Assembly (NCBI GenBank): GCA_947453125.1 | Contig: CANGGC010000002.1 | Span: 1 to 23,204 of the forward strand | Direction: 5' to 3' | DNA length: 23,204 bases | Source: Planctomycetaceae bacterium | GTDB taxonomy: Bacteria; Planctomycetota; Planctomycetia; Pirellulales; UBA1268 | Shown: piece by piece, positions 7,455 through 15,227 of the stretch | Layout of the letters: each line of letters begins with the position of its first letter | Position numbering within the stretch: position 1 is the first letter of the stretch | The notes under the pieces: model-generated | Told to the model about the DNA's origin: nothing | Databases searched by the model: none | The model's input: the letters and a program-made list of their open reading frames with translations, nothing else | Made by a program: the position numbers and the translations under genes

Positions 7455-8777
7455 TCATCGCCGATCGGCACGGGAGAGTGAATCGTTCGCGGCAGGGAGC
7501 GGTGCCGAAGCCTCGCGCCACAGGAAGAGGAGCCGGCGGGACGGGCTCGGGTGGCTCTGGCTGGAGTCGTCGATCTCGTCTTCCGTGCCCACCAACACGC
7601 GCTCGGGATGGTCTTCGATCGCCGCCACACACTCAGGCATGCGGCGGGGATCGGCCACGATCTCCGCCGCTGCAACCGGCACCCGGGCGACCGCCGCGGC
7701 CCTCCGCAGCTCCTTCACGGCGTCCCGCAGCTCATCGAGATCCGTCGTGTCTCCGGAGAGGGAGCGGACGAAGCCCCCGAACGACAACTGCCGGCCGTCG
7801 TCACGCAACCGCCGGACACGTTCCACGAGGAGCGCGTGCGTCTCGGCGGGCACGACGCTGCCGAAGGGAAGCAACGCCTCATAGGCCGCCAGAAGTCGGG
7901 CCATGGGAATGTCCTCGTCGGCCAGCTTTGCCTCCATCACGCGGCACAAAAGCTGCGCCCGCGCCTCGGCCTCGAACGCCATCTTGATGGTGGCCGTCAT
8001 GGCAGGGAGGCCCCCCGCCACCGAGGCACCACAGGCATCGCAGAGAAACTCTATCCGCTGGGCGTATGCCGCGGTGGTGCGGAAGGCGAGCCATCGTGTC
8101 ACCGCCAGGCTCACCACCGGCGCCATGATCATCCAGTCGGAGCCGGCGAAGAGCAGGCCGATGACGAGGGACAGGGCACCGGCAAACAGCAAGTGCACCA
8201 ACAGGCAGCGGGTGGTGATCGGGGAGTAAAGGAAGACATGGCCGAGCTCGTGGCCGATCACGAACTTCAACTCGTCCTCGTCGAGGAGATGGAGGATGGA
8301 GCGATTGAGAGTCACGTCGTGGATGCCGTGCAGGCCCGGGAGCAGTCCCACGCGCAGGGCCCTGGCATTGATCTCCTTGTCGGGCACGAGGGAAATTTGA
8401 CAGCGGTTTTCCCCGAGCCCCATCCGTCTGCAGACGTCTCTGACCGCCACGCGGAGCGACGCCCCGGAATGGACACCGAAGCTGGCGTGATCGGCGATAT
8501 CCCCCACGTTGGTGCGACGTCCGGCCCAATGGATGAGGAGGAAGTCGAACAGCCCGACCGCTCCGGCCACGAACAGGCACATCGACTGCCAGGCCGGGAC
8601 CGTCCCCAGCCGCCCCCAGGCAAAAGCAAGCAACAGGACGGTCGCCGCCAGTTCGGCGCCGACACATCCCAACGCCACGCGCTCGCTTGCCCAGAAGGCG
8701 GCGAGCAAGTCCTCGCGCCGCGGGGTGGAGAGCGAGCGGGGCCTGGGGAGAGGTCGGAGCTCGGAGGATGGGAGCAT
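7455..8777 (-). CDS. M48-family membrane metallopeptidase
   Basis: 440-residue integral membrane zinc protease. Two hydrophobic segments (about 42-58 and 66-84) precede the catalytic domain. The HExxH motif is HELGH (176-180), and the third zinc ligand is probably E243 in the downstream ExxxD motif. Two more hydrophobic segments (about 192-211 and 217-231) separate them, as in HtpX/Ste24-type M48 enzymes. The C-terminal ~180 residues are hydrophilic and resemble no domain I can name. Family members degrade misfolded membrane proteins or process surface proteins; the substrate here is unknown. The gene lies 22 nt after the AIM24-family gene in the same operon. The ATG at 8777 is the only in-frame start consistent with that spacing. 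Confidence 0.9.
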   Translation of the reverse strand: MLPSSELRPLPRPRSLSTPRREDLLAAFWASERVALGCVGAELAATVLLLAFAWGRLGTVPAWQSMCLFVAGAVGLFDFLLIHWAGRRTNVGDIADHASFGVHSGASLRVAVRDVCRRMGLGENRCQISLVPDKEINARALRVGLLPGLHGIHDVTLNRSILHLLDEDELKFVIGHELGHVFLYSPITTRCLLVHLLFAGALSLVIGLLFAGSDWMIMAPVVSLAVTRWLAFRTTAAYAQRIEFLCDACGASVAGGLPAMTATIKMAFEAEARAQLLCRVMEAKLADEDIPMARLLAAYEALLPFGSVVPAETHALLVERVRRLRDDGRQLSFGGFVRSLSGDTTDLDELRDAVKELRRAAAVARVPVAAAEIVADPRRMPECVAAIEDHPERVLVGTEDEIDDSSQSHPSPSRRLLFLWREASAPLPAANDSLSRADRR

Positions 8778-8799
8778 CGAACGATCCGGTGGCGATGGC

Positions 8800-9504
8800 T
8801 CAGAACAACGTCTGGAACAGCCCGCGGAGCATCCCCGTCGAGGGGCGGGCCCGGGTCTGGTAGAGCACGCGCCCCGGCCCGGTAAAGCGGACGACGAAGC
8901 CCTCGCCGGAGAAGAGCGAGTCCTTGAGCGATGCGGCCAGCACCACCGACTCGAAGGCCATGCCGACCGAGAAGGCGACGACGTGCCGGTTGTCGACGAC
9001 AAAGCGTTCCCCCGCGCCGAGGATCTCCTCGACGATGCCGCCGTGACCATTGATGAACAGACGGCCACTCCCCTCGGTGCGGAGGAAGAACAGCCCACGC
9101 GTCGCGAGCATCCCCTGGAGACCGGCGTTGTGGAGGACGAACCGCAGCCCCGGAGTGCACGCGAGAAACGCTCCCCGCGCCACCATCATGCCGTCGTCGC
9201 CCGCCACATCGACGGCCAGGATCTCCCCCATGTGGTCAGGGGCGAGAACCAGATGCTGCCCGGGGCGCTTCGCGGAATAGACCACCGTGAAGAAGCTCTC
9301 TCCCCCGAACAGGCTCCGGACGCCCCCGGTGAATGCCCCCACACCGCTGCCCCCCCCGGCCATGTGGAGGCCGGCACGGACATCGACATCAAAACCGGGG
9401 GTCATGGCCAGCATCGACCCCGGCTGTGCGAGGACGGAGCTCCCTTCATCAAGCTCGAGTCGGAGCGCGGAGAACGCCGGGCCGTGAAGCACAGCATGGT
9501 TCAT
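8800..9504 (-). CDS. AIM24 / TIGR00266 family protein
   Basis: 234-residue protein of the AIM24 family, a glycine-rich beta-sandwich of unknown biochemical function (the yeast relative is mitochondrial). Typical features are an N-terminal LDEGSSVLAQPGSMLAM segment, the glycine-rich GGGSGVGAFTGG stretch followed by LFGGESFF, and a late region with GERFVVDNRHVVAF. There is no signal peptide or membrane segment. It lies 23 nt after a small membrane-protein gene and 22 nt before the M48 peptidase gene, so all are probably co-transcribed. Bacterial AIM24 proteins are often placed near membrane or stress genes, but no job can be read from the sequence. The ATG at 9504 is consistent with family length. 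Confidence 0.9.
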   Translation of the reverse strand: MNHAVLHGPAFSALRLELDEGSSVLAQPGSMLAMTPGFDVDVRAGLHMAGGGSGVGAFTGGVRSLFGGESFFTVVYSAKRPGQHLVLAPDHMGEILAVDVAGDDGMMVARGAFLACTPGLRFVLHNAGLQGMLATRGLFFLRTEGSGRLFINGHGGIVEEILGAGERFVVDNRHVVAFSVGMAFESVVLAASLKDSLFSGEGFVVRFTGPGRVLYQTRARPSTGMLRGLFQTLF

Positions 9505-9527
9505 GGGCAGGCCGTCCGTGCGGTCGG

Positions 9528-9752
9528 TCAGAGGTCGTCGGCCTGGCTGCTCATCTTATTGCGCAGGACATAGCCCACCCCGCCGAGAGCGAGGAGAATG
9601 CCGAGAAAAATGAACAGCGCCACGAGCCGACTGACGCCGAGCACCTCGGCGATCGTGGAGACGCAGATATCGTAGATCACGATCCGGATGAACCACTGGA
9701 TCATCGGCCCGAATCCACCACGTGCGGCAATGAGTCGTGGCATCGTGATCAC
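9528..9752 (-). CDS. Small membrane protein of unknown function
   Basis: 74-residue protein I do not recognise. A hydrophobic stretch at about 17-36 may be amphipathic or membrane-associated, and a clear transmembrane helix spans about 42-63, ending in a basic YVLRNK and a short polar tail. The first codon is GTG at 9752, preceded by GGGGGAG with an 8-nt gap, which supports it over the ATG three codons later. It is the first gene of the five-gene cluster and precedes the AIM24 gene by 23 nt. The good ribosome binding site and tight spacing argue that it is real. Confidence 0.65.
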   Translation of the reverse strand: MITMPRLIAARGGFGPMIQWFIRIVIYDICVSTIAEVLGVSRLVALFIFLGILLALGGVGYVLRNKMSSQADDL

Positions 9753-9820
9753 GGCATCTGCTCCCCCTGCAAGGCAATCGATCGCGGGCTAGGCAGCATC
9801 CATGGCCCCATAACAGGGCA

Positions 9821-9845
9821 CTCTACCCCTCGGAAAAGGGTAGGG
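9821..9845 (-). terminator. Hairpin after the CAP-domain gene
   Basis: CTACCC at 9823-9828 pairs with GGGTAG at 9838-9843, extended by a wobble and a C-G pair, with a 9-nt loop. It lies about 20 nt past the CAP-domain stop on the minus strand and before the next operon. There is no T-run. Confidence 0.4.
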
Positions 9846-9863
9846 CAAGAATCGAGCCGCCGC

Positions 9864-10322
9864 TCAGCGGAACTGCTGGCACCAGTAAACCGTCCCGTCG
9901 GCCGCGCGTGCCATCGCCACGCCGATCCGGCTGTGGGAGCCGAGGATGTTCGCCCGGTGGCCGTCGGAACGCATCCAGTCGGCCACCGTCTCCGAGGCCG
10001 AAGACTGCCCCATGGCGATGTTCTCCGTCACCCCCTGACCATGGGAGAGGTTGCGGTTGCGGGCCATCCAGGAGGCCTGCCGACGGGCGCCGTTCATGAG
10101 CGAGGCATCGGCGGAGAGAGGGCCGAGCCCGCGCTTGGCCCGGGCGTCGTTGGTGCGGGCCACGACCGCGGCTTCGGTTGCCGAAAGGCTCGCCCCCGAA
10201 TCGGTCGCGATCGAGGGATCCTTCGCTCGGGCGACGGCCCCCGCGGCTCCGAGCCCGACGGCAGCACCGAGCGACAAGACGACGAGCGACCGAGGGAACC
10301 AGGGATTGCGCGTTGCACGCAT
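9864..10322 (-). CDS. Exported CAP (SCP/PR-1-like) domain protein
   Basis: 152-residue protein with an N-terminal hydrophobic segment (about 12-31; signal peptide or membrane anchor) and a compact CAP domain (about 50-152). The family motifs are present: NDARAKRGL near the domain start, LSHGQ with the conserved His, ENIA, HRANIL, and the closing YWCQQF. Bacterial CAP proteins are extracytoplasmic and mostly of unknown activity. The ATG at 10322 has a clear GAGGAG ribosome binding site with a 7-nt gap, which overrides an in-frame TTG at 10337. The gene is 170 nt from the ceramidase-like gene upstream and has its own candidate promoter. Confidence 0.92.
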   Translation of the reverse strand: MRATRNPWFPRSLVVLSLGAAVGLGAAGAVARAKDPSIATDSGASLSATEAAVVARTNDARAKRGLGPLSADASLMNGARRQASWMARNRNLSHGQGVTENIAMGQSSASETVADWMRSDGHRANILGSHSRIGVAMARAADGTVYWCQQFR

Positions 10323-10375
10323 GGGGAATCTCCTCAAGGGGAATCGAAGGCAGAACCATCACCGGCAGCCGTGCA

Positions 10376-10405
10376 GGTATGGAAGGCCCCCGACGGAACT
10401 GTCAA
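10376..10405 (-). promoter_or_regulatory. Candidate sigma-70 promoter of the CAP-domain gene
   Basis: The minus strand has a perfect TTGACA (10405-10400) followed after 18 nt by CATACC (10381-10376, 3 of 6 matches). The -10 ends about 54 nt before the start codon. The -35 is strong and the -10 weak. Confidence 0.4.
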
Positions 10406-10492
10406 CTTTCCACCCCGTCCCCGTGTCGCCCGTCCTTTCCCCAGCTTGCCCCGTCGCCACGCCGATCTCTCTGTGGCGGCGGCTTCCGGGCC

Positions 10493-12004
10493 TCAAGGGA
10501 TCGCCTCGGCCGCTTCTTGGAGAAGCCGGACGCACGCTTCCACCATGAGTTCCCCGGCGCCGGGAGCGACGGTCGTGTTCGTCGTCTCGTAGCCCCCCCC
10601 GACCGATGCGGCCCGTGTCGGCACGTAGATCGTCTCGCCGTGGTTGGCGAGTTCGACGACGAGCGTCGTGCGGAACGGGCTCGCGTTCTTGATCGCCAGG
10701 CCATGCTCCACGAACGACTCCCCGGGAAACGCCACCACGGCCACGTCGCGGCCGAGCGTGATCACCTGCACGCCGAGCGGCATCGTGTTGCCGGAGCCGG
10801 CGAGCTTCTTCGAGAGCCCCCAGCCGAGCCACTCGAGCGACTCCTCCTGATCAATGTCGTGGCGGAGGTTGTCGATGATCAGCCGGCGGTAGGCATCGAC
10901 ATGGGCGAGAAAGTCGGGCTTCGCCCCCGCCTTGATCTCCCCGAGGAGCTTCTTGGCGGCAGCGACCTGCTCCGGGGTGGCGTCGAGGATCGGCACATCG
11001 ACCGTTGCCGTGCGCACCTGGAGGCGGGGCGCTTCGACCGGCACCAGCGCCGGCAGGCCGGCCACGATCGAACGACCGATCGAGGAACCGATAAAGTCCG
11101 TCTTGTTTGCTTCGGACTTCGTCGGATCGACATGGTTGATGTTGCCGCAGCAGCCATTGCCGAACAGTGAGACGACGCCCCCGCCGAGGGCATCACGGAT
11201 CTCGCGCTCGATGAAAAACGGAAAATCGGCGCTGTATTCGGTGCCGCCGACGGTGTCGAGGTGGAGGGCGAAGGAGGAGAGGAGCCCGCGCGGCTTGCCG
11301 CCGGCATCATCGAAGCGGACGACACCGATCTGTGCATCGATCGGCCCGGCGGGGCGTATCGCTCCCGGGGTGTCGATCTTGGCCCAGGTGCGCACCGAGC
11401 CATCCTTCATAAGAAACCGGCGATTGAACGAGACCGGCGTCTCCTGGAGGGCGTTCCCGGCTGTCACCGTTACCTCGGTCGCCGCCCTATCGGCCTGCTT
11501 CACTGCCGCTACGAGCCCGTCAATCAGCCTCGGCACATAGGGCATGCGTTCGGCGGCAGCGCCGGTCGGCTTTCGCCCGGTGACGAACTGAAACAGCTCT
11601 TTGGTGTAGTCGGGGCCGGTGTGGGTGTGGGTGGCGGCGAGACAGACGTTCGCGCCCGGAATCCCCGTTTCACGCTCGACAGCCTCGCGGACGACGTCGG
11701 TGAGATCGGAGGCGATCACGATCAGGTCGCAGCAGATGATCGCCGCCGCGGTGTCCCCTTGGCGGAGCACCAGCGCCTTGGCATGGAGCGGATCCTTCGT
11801 GCCGGTGGAGAGCCGCTCGAAGTAGTAGCCGCTCATCGGATAGGGGCCGGCGGGCGTGATGTCTGCCGTGGCGACGCCGGCCCGCAGCGGCGCCTCGGCA
11901 GCCGGCAGCGCAGGAAGAGCCAACGACATCCAGGCCAGGGCCGACACGATCAACGACTGCATCATTCCCTTCATCCCACCGACATTCCCGCGACGGCAAG
12001 CCAT
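10493..12004 (-). CDS. Exported neutral/alkaline ceramidase-fold protein
   Basis: 503-residue protein matching the N-terminal domain of neutral/alkaline non-lysosomal ceramidases. It has a signal peptide (hydrophobic 14-34, likely cleaved near AEA at about 38). The zinc-site motif THTHTGP is at 125-131, and another candidate ligand is H248 in FALHLD. Where true ceramidases have GDVSPN with the catalytic serine, this protein reads GNINHV (287-292), so the serine is absent. The C-terminal Ig-like domain of ~700-residue ceramidases is also missing. It is therefore likely an envelope metallohydrolase with a different substrate. The ATG at 12004 has AGGAG with a 7-nt gap, favouring it over the internal ATG at residue 11. 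The LamG gene lies 77 nt upstream on the same strand. Confidence 0.9.
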   Translation of the reverse strand: MACRRGNVGGMKGMMQSLIVSALAWMSLALPALPAAEAPLRAGVATADITPAGPYPMSGYYFERLSTGTKDPLHAKALVLRQGDTAAAIICCDLIVIASDLTDVVREAVERETGIPGANVCLAATHTHTGPDYTKELFQFVTGRKPTGAAAERMPYVPRLIDGLVAAVKQADRAATEVTVTAGNALQETPVSFNRRFLMKDGSVRTWAKIDTPGAIRPAGPIDAQIGVVRFDDAGGKPRGLLSSFALHLDTVGGTEYSADFPFFIEREIRDALGGGVVSLFGNGCCGNINHVDPTKSEANKTDFIGSSIGRSIVAGLPALVPVEAPRLQVRTATVDVPILDATPEQVAAAKKLLGEIKAGAKPDFLAHVDAYRRLIIDNLRHDIDQEESLEWLGWGLSKKLAGSGNTMPLGVQVITLGRDVAVVAFPGESFVEHGLAIKNASPFRTTLVVELANHGETIYVPTRAASVGGGYETTNTTVAPGAGELMVEACVRLLQEAAEAIP

Positions 12005-12081
12005 GACTCTTCTCCTGTTTGGATTCCACGTCCCAAGCGCGACTGCCAGCCCCCGAACCCGAGCCCAAAAGCGTCCCGTGC

Positions 12082-12984
12082 TCAGCCCCGTGTGCCGAAG
12101 CAGCGAACCGGGAAGAGGGGCATGAGCTCGCCGACGACGTCGAGCTTCTGCGGATGCCCCGGCGGCAGCGATGCCGCCTCCTCAATCTGCGGCGGACCGG
12201 CGGCGAAGTTCCTCGCGATCTCGTCGGCACTGAGGGCCCTCGCGTAGATCGCGACCAGCGCGATCTCACCGCGCCAGGGGCGGTCGCCGCTGACTTCGTT
12301 CCCGACGACGAGCCGGCAGTCGTCGGGCCAGCGGTTCATGTCGCCGGCCACGGTATTGGTGGCCACTTCCTGGCCGTCGAGGAAGAGACGGACGACACCA
12401 TCGGGGGTGCGCGTGGCGACGAGGTGCGTCGGCCGATGGACGGCCGTGCCGTCGGGCGTTGGCGTGGCGGGGGTGCCGTTGTCGCTGGTGGTGCTGGTTC
12501 GCAGGCGGAGCTCGTAGCGCCCCTTCTCCTGGACGAGCGACAGGCTGCGCTTGCTCCTGTCGAGCGAGAGACTGACGATCCGTGCCGGGCCTGTCTGCTC
12601 CCCTTCGGCAGGAGTGATCCAGACTTCGAGCGAGAATTGCTGCGCTTGGCGGAGGGCCTGCGTGAGTCGCCTCGCCGGGCCGTCGGAGGCGATCACGACC
12701 GGGAGATCGAGCCCCATCCGGCCGGCCTGGAATCGGACCCCCTGCGGCTTGTCGATCCGCAGATCGATCCCCTCGCCGACACCGGCCCGGTCGGGAATCA
12801 CTCCGTTCACGATCGCTTCGAACGTGTAGAGCGCCTGGAGGCCGTCGACGACCCGTTCCGGGGGCTCGTCGGCCCGGGCCCACGAAAAGCCGATCGACGC
12901 GATCGCGCCAAGGAACACGGCCGCCCGGATCGCGCTGCCAAGCAGGGCGCGGCGAGGCAGCGGCGGGAAGGGAAGCGCGGGCAT
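12082..12984 (-). CDS. Exported LamG (concanavalin-like) domain protein
   Basis: 300-residue protein with an N-terminal signal/anchor (basic PRR followed by a hydrophobic stretch at about 15-33, likely cleavage near ARA) and one LamG/concanavalin-like jelly-roll domain (about 50-265). Diagnostic strands are LQALYTFE, FSLEVWITP, THLVATRTPDGVVRLFLDG, and WRGEIALVAIYARALSADEI near the end. Such domains bind sugars or proteins outside the cell. Planctomycetes often fuse them to cytochrome or other modules; here there is none. The frame is open to 13155, but the upstream part lacks any signal sequence, so I chose the ATG at 12984. No strong ribosome binding site is visible. The gene is divergent from the FmdB-like gene, with 163 nt between them. 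Confidence 0.85.
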   Translation of the reverse strand: MPALPFPPLPRRALLGSAIRAAVFLGAIASIGFSWARADEPPERVVDGLQALYTFEAIVNGVIPDRAGVGEGIDLRIDKPQGVRFQAGRMGLDLPVVIASDGPARRLTQALRQAQQFSLEVWITPAEGEQTGPARIVSLSLDRSKRSLSLVQEKGRYELRLRTSTTSDNGTPATPTPDGTAVHRPTHLVATRTPDGVVRLFLDGQEVATNTVAGDMNRWPDDCRLVVGNEVSGDRPWRGEIALVAIYARALSADEIARNFAAGPPQIEEAASLPPGHPQKLDVVGELMPLFPVRCFGTRG

Positions 12985-13147
12985 GGCAGCGACGAGGAAA
13001 GGGATGGTCCGACCCTGCCGCCATGATAGCGATCGGACGGCCCGTCCTCCGCCGGGCTCCGACCCCCACTGGGCCCACGCCGGTCGAACGGGGAGATAGA
13101 CTTTGGCAGTTGGAGACTTTCCCGTCCCGCGAGCCTTCCCTTCCACC

Positions 13148-13450
13148 ATGCCCACCTACGTCTACGAAGTCGTCAAGCCGGACGGCACCGGCGGCGACCG
13201 ATTCGAACTGCTCCAGTCGATGTCGGAGCCGGCGCTCCAGCAGCACCCGGAGACGGGGAGGCCGGTTCGCCGCGTGATCACCGGCTTCGCGATCGGTGGC
13301 AAGAGCACCGACATCGGCAACCCGAAGCTCCTCTCCGACCGAAACCTCGACCGGCTCGGGTTCACGAAATACGTGAAGAGCGGTGATGGGAAGTACGAGA
13401 AGACGGTGGGGAGCGGGCCGAGCCAGATCTCCGCCGATCAGGAGCCCTGA
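13148..13450 (+). CDS. FmdB-family-like small protein lacking zinc-ribbon cysteines
   Basis: 100-residue protein whose first ~50 residues follow the FmdB/CxxC_CxxC_SSSS zinc-ribbon pattern. MPTYVYEV is the start, FELLQSMSEPAL the middle, and PETGRPVRRVITG the end of the ribbon. All four zinc-binding cysteines are gone, and the protein contains no cysteine at all. The C-terminal half (GNPKLLSDRNLDRLGFTKYVKSG) is a polar extension I do not recognise. The start is set by the conserved MPTY; the frame is open from 13103. It stands alone between the divergent LamG gene and the DUF2306 gene. The family is sometimes annotated as regulatory, without firm evidence. Confidence 0.8.
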   Translation: MPTYVYEVVKPDGTGGDRFELLQSMSEPALQQHPETGRPVRRVITGFAIGGKSTDIGNPKLLSDRNLDRLGFTKYVKSGDGKYEKTVGSGPSQISADQEP

Positions 13451-13716
13451 GCCCCCGGCATCACGACAGCCGACACACAACGGCGAGTCATTGCTGCCGA
13501 CAAGCTCTTTCCGGTGCGAGAACGCGACGGCCAACTCTCTCAGTCGAGGCGCCAGCGGGCGATCGTCGCCAGGCGGTCGCGCCTCCGCCGCCCCCTGCCG
13601 ATGAGGGCAAACCGATCGACGCGGGCCGTACGATGGCGGGCCTGCACTGTTTTGTCGCGTCGTTTTCGGATTCCACCGATGAACACTCGCGTTCCCCTGT
13701 CAGGCACGCCGCAGGC

Positions 13717-14403
13717 ATGAAGCGACTCCTCACGATCCTCGGCGCGGCCGTCGTTCTCCGGGTTGTCGCCGGCATCGTAGCGGAGTACCCCGGCTATATC
13801 CCGACCCCCGACTTCCATACCGACTTCCTCGCCGGCCGGGAGGACACGTTTGCCGTCGGTGGCTATCGGGTGGCCTTCGTGGCCCATATCCTCGCCGGAC
13901 CGCCGACGCTCCTCCTCGGCCTGCTGCTGGCAGTCCCGGCCCTGCGTCAACGGGCGCCGTACTGGCACGCCCGGCTCGGGCGGTTGGTCGTGGCCCTCGC
14001 GCTGTTCGTCGTGGCGCCGAGCGGCCTGGTGATGGCCCGGCACCCCCTTCCCTCGCTCCCGGCGCCGGAGCGGGCCGTGGCCGGCCTCGGATTCGCGACG
14101 CTTGCCTTCCTCACCGGCGTTACCGCCGCGGTCGGCTTCTTCGCTGCCCGACGCCGCCGGTTCGCCGAGCACGAGCGATGGATGATGCGCCTTCTCGCCC
14201 TGCTCGTTTCGGCGGTAGTCCTGCGAGTCATCGGGGGGGCAACGTCGCTGTTGCTCCCCGACGCCCCCTGGAGCTATGCGGCGAACGCTTGGGCCAGTTG
14301 GCTCCTGCCCCTGGTCGCCGTCGAGGCCTGGCATCGCGCCGCGCACCGCGAAACGATCACGGCAGATCGAACGAGCCCGGAGGCGTGTCGGCCTCCGGCG
14401 TGA
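13717..14403 (+). CDS. DUF2306 multi-pass membrane protein
   Basis: 228-residue integral membrane protein with about six or seven hydrophobic helices. The DUF2306 signatures are an HxxxGP segment in the second helix (VAHILAGPPTLLLG), the loop RAPYWHARLGRLV, and HERWMMR before a later helix; the conserved His and Arg residues suggest ligand or heme contacts, but no function is established. The start at 13717 places the first helix at the N-terminus; the open frame reaches 13633 without a good ribosome binding site. The 3' end overlaps the convergent DUF1559 gene by 47 nt. Confidence 0.82.
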   Translation: MKRLLTILGAAVVLRVVAGIVAEYPGYIPTPDFHTDFLAGREDTFAVGGYRVAFVAHILAGPPTLLLGLLLAVPALRQRAPYWHARLGRLVVALALFVVAPSGLVMARHPLPSLPAPERAVAGLGFATLAFLTGVTAAVGFFAARRRRFAEHERWMMRLLALLVSAVVLRVIGGATSLLLPDAPWSYAANAWASWLLPLVAVEAWHRAAHRETITADRTSPEACRPPA

Positions 14404-15112
14404 TCAACGAAAGTCGCACGTCGAGCGGCAGGCTGCCAACGTGAAGGAAGTGGACCGAGCCATCGGCAAACAGCGCCATCACACCACCGGCATGGCACCC
14501 CTCATCGCTCCCCATCAGCACCTCCACTCCATCGTCTTCTCCGCCCATCCACGGCATCGCCCTCCCCTCGGGCGACTCGATCACGAGAATCGTATTCCGA
14601 TCGGCGCTTGTGGCTTCTTCGCGCGTCGCCGATCGATCGGGGCGGACGAGCCCTTCCGGGGAGACGACGAGATGGTACGTCGTCTTACCTGCGGGAGCCC
14701 GCAGCGACGGGCAGCGGTAGGGCTCGGCCGTCGCCACCGCCGCCGCGGCGTTGGCCGGATCGTCCCACGGTTTCTCCAGATCGATCGCCCCTGCTGCTGC
14801 CCCTTCGTCGAGGTGGGGAAGGAGGAGGACGCGCCAACTGTGGAGCGGATGCCCCTCGGCATCGACGGAGAACGGTGGCGGGAGGGATCCATGCTCGCGC
14901 GAATAGGCGTCGATCGCCCTGCCGATCAATTTGAGATTGTTGGCGCACTGCGACCGTCGTGCCGCTTCCCTCGCGCCTCCCCGCGTGACGGGAAGGAGGA
15001 GGATGACGGCGGCGACGACAACCGCCGCAACCGCGAGCAGCCGCCCGGCGATCGAGCCGCGCCGTCCCGTCCGACGCCTCCCCGGCCGGGAGGACTTTCC
15101 ACAACCATCCAT
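14357..15112 (-). CDS. DUF1559-family protein, membrane-anchored
   Basis: 251-residue member of the DUF1559 family that is greatly expanded in planctomycetes. One transmembrane helix (about 22-42) is followed by the family hallmark AREAARRSQCANNLKLIGRAI. An internal region ends with the C-terminal block MGSDEGCHAGGVMALFADGSVHFL, equivalent to the HxGGxnvxfaDGSV motif. The usual type IV pilin-like cleavage site (GFTLVELLV) is absent, so this is an anchored variant, not a prepilin-like one. The ATG at 15112 has GGAGG with a 5-nt gap; the GTG just before it is too close. It is divergent from the CotH-like gene (115 nt gap) and overlaps the DUF2306 gene at its 3' end. The role is unknown. Confidence 0.88.
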   Translation of the reverse strand: MDGCGKSSRPGRRRTGRRGSIAGRLLAVAAVVVAAVILLLPVTRGGAREAARRSQCANNLKLIGRAIDAYSREHGSLPPPFSVDAEGHPLHSWRVLLLPHLDEGAAAGAIDLEKPWDDPANAAAAVATAEPYRCPSLRAPAGKTTYHLVVSPEGLVRPDRSATREEATSADRNTILVIESPEGRAMPWMGGEDDGVEVLMGSDEGCHAGGVMALFADGSVHFLHVGSLPLDVRLSLITPEADTPPGSFDLP

Positions 15113-15227
15113 CACTTCCTCCGATCCTTCCCCGTCCGCCCCTTGCGAGCCGCGATTATCCTACCGGGGGTCGATTCGCCAAACCTTTCCCAGCGGCCCA
15201 CGCACCCCACCGCCGCGGAGATCCGCC

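Noticed and set aside
6265..7884. 539-codon open frame on the plus strand
   Set aside because: Antisense to the metallophosphoesterase and M48 peptidase genes; no domain or plausible start signal.
7551..8885. 444-codon open frame on the plus strand
   Set aside because: Antisense to the M48 peptidase gene, whose catalytic motifs confirm the minus strand.
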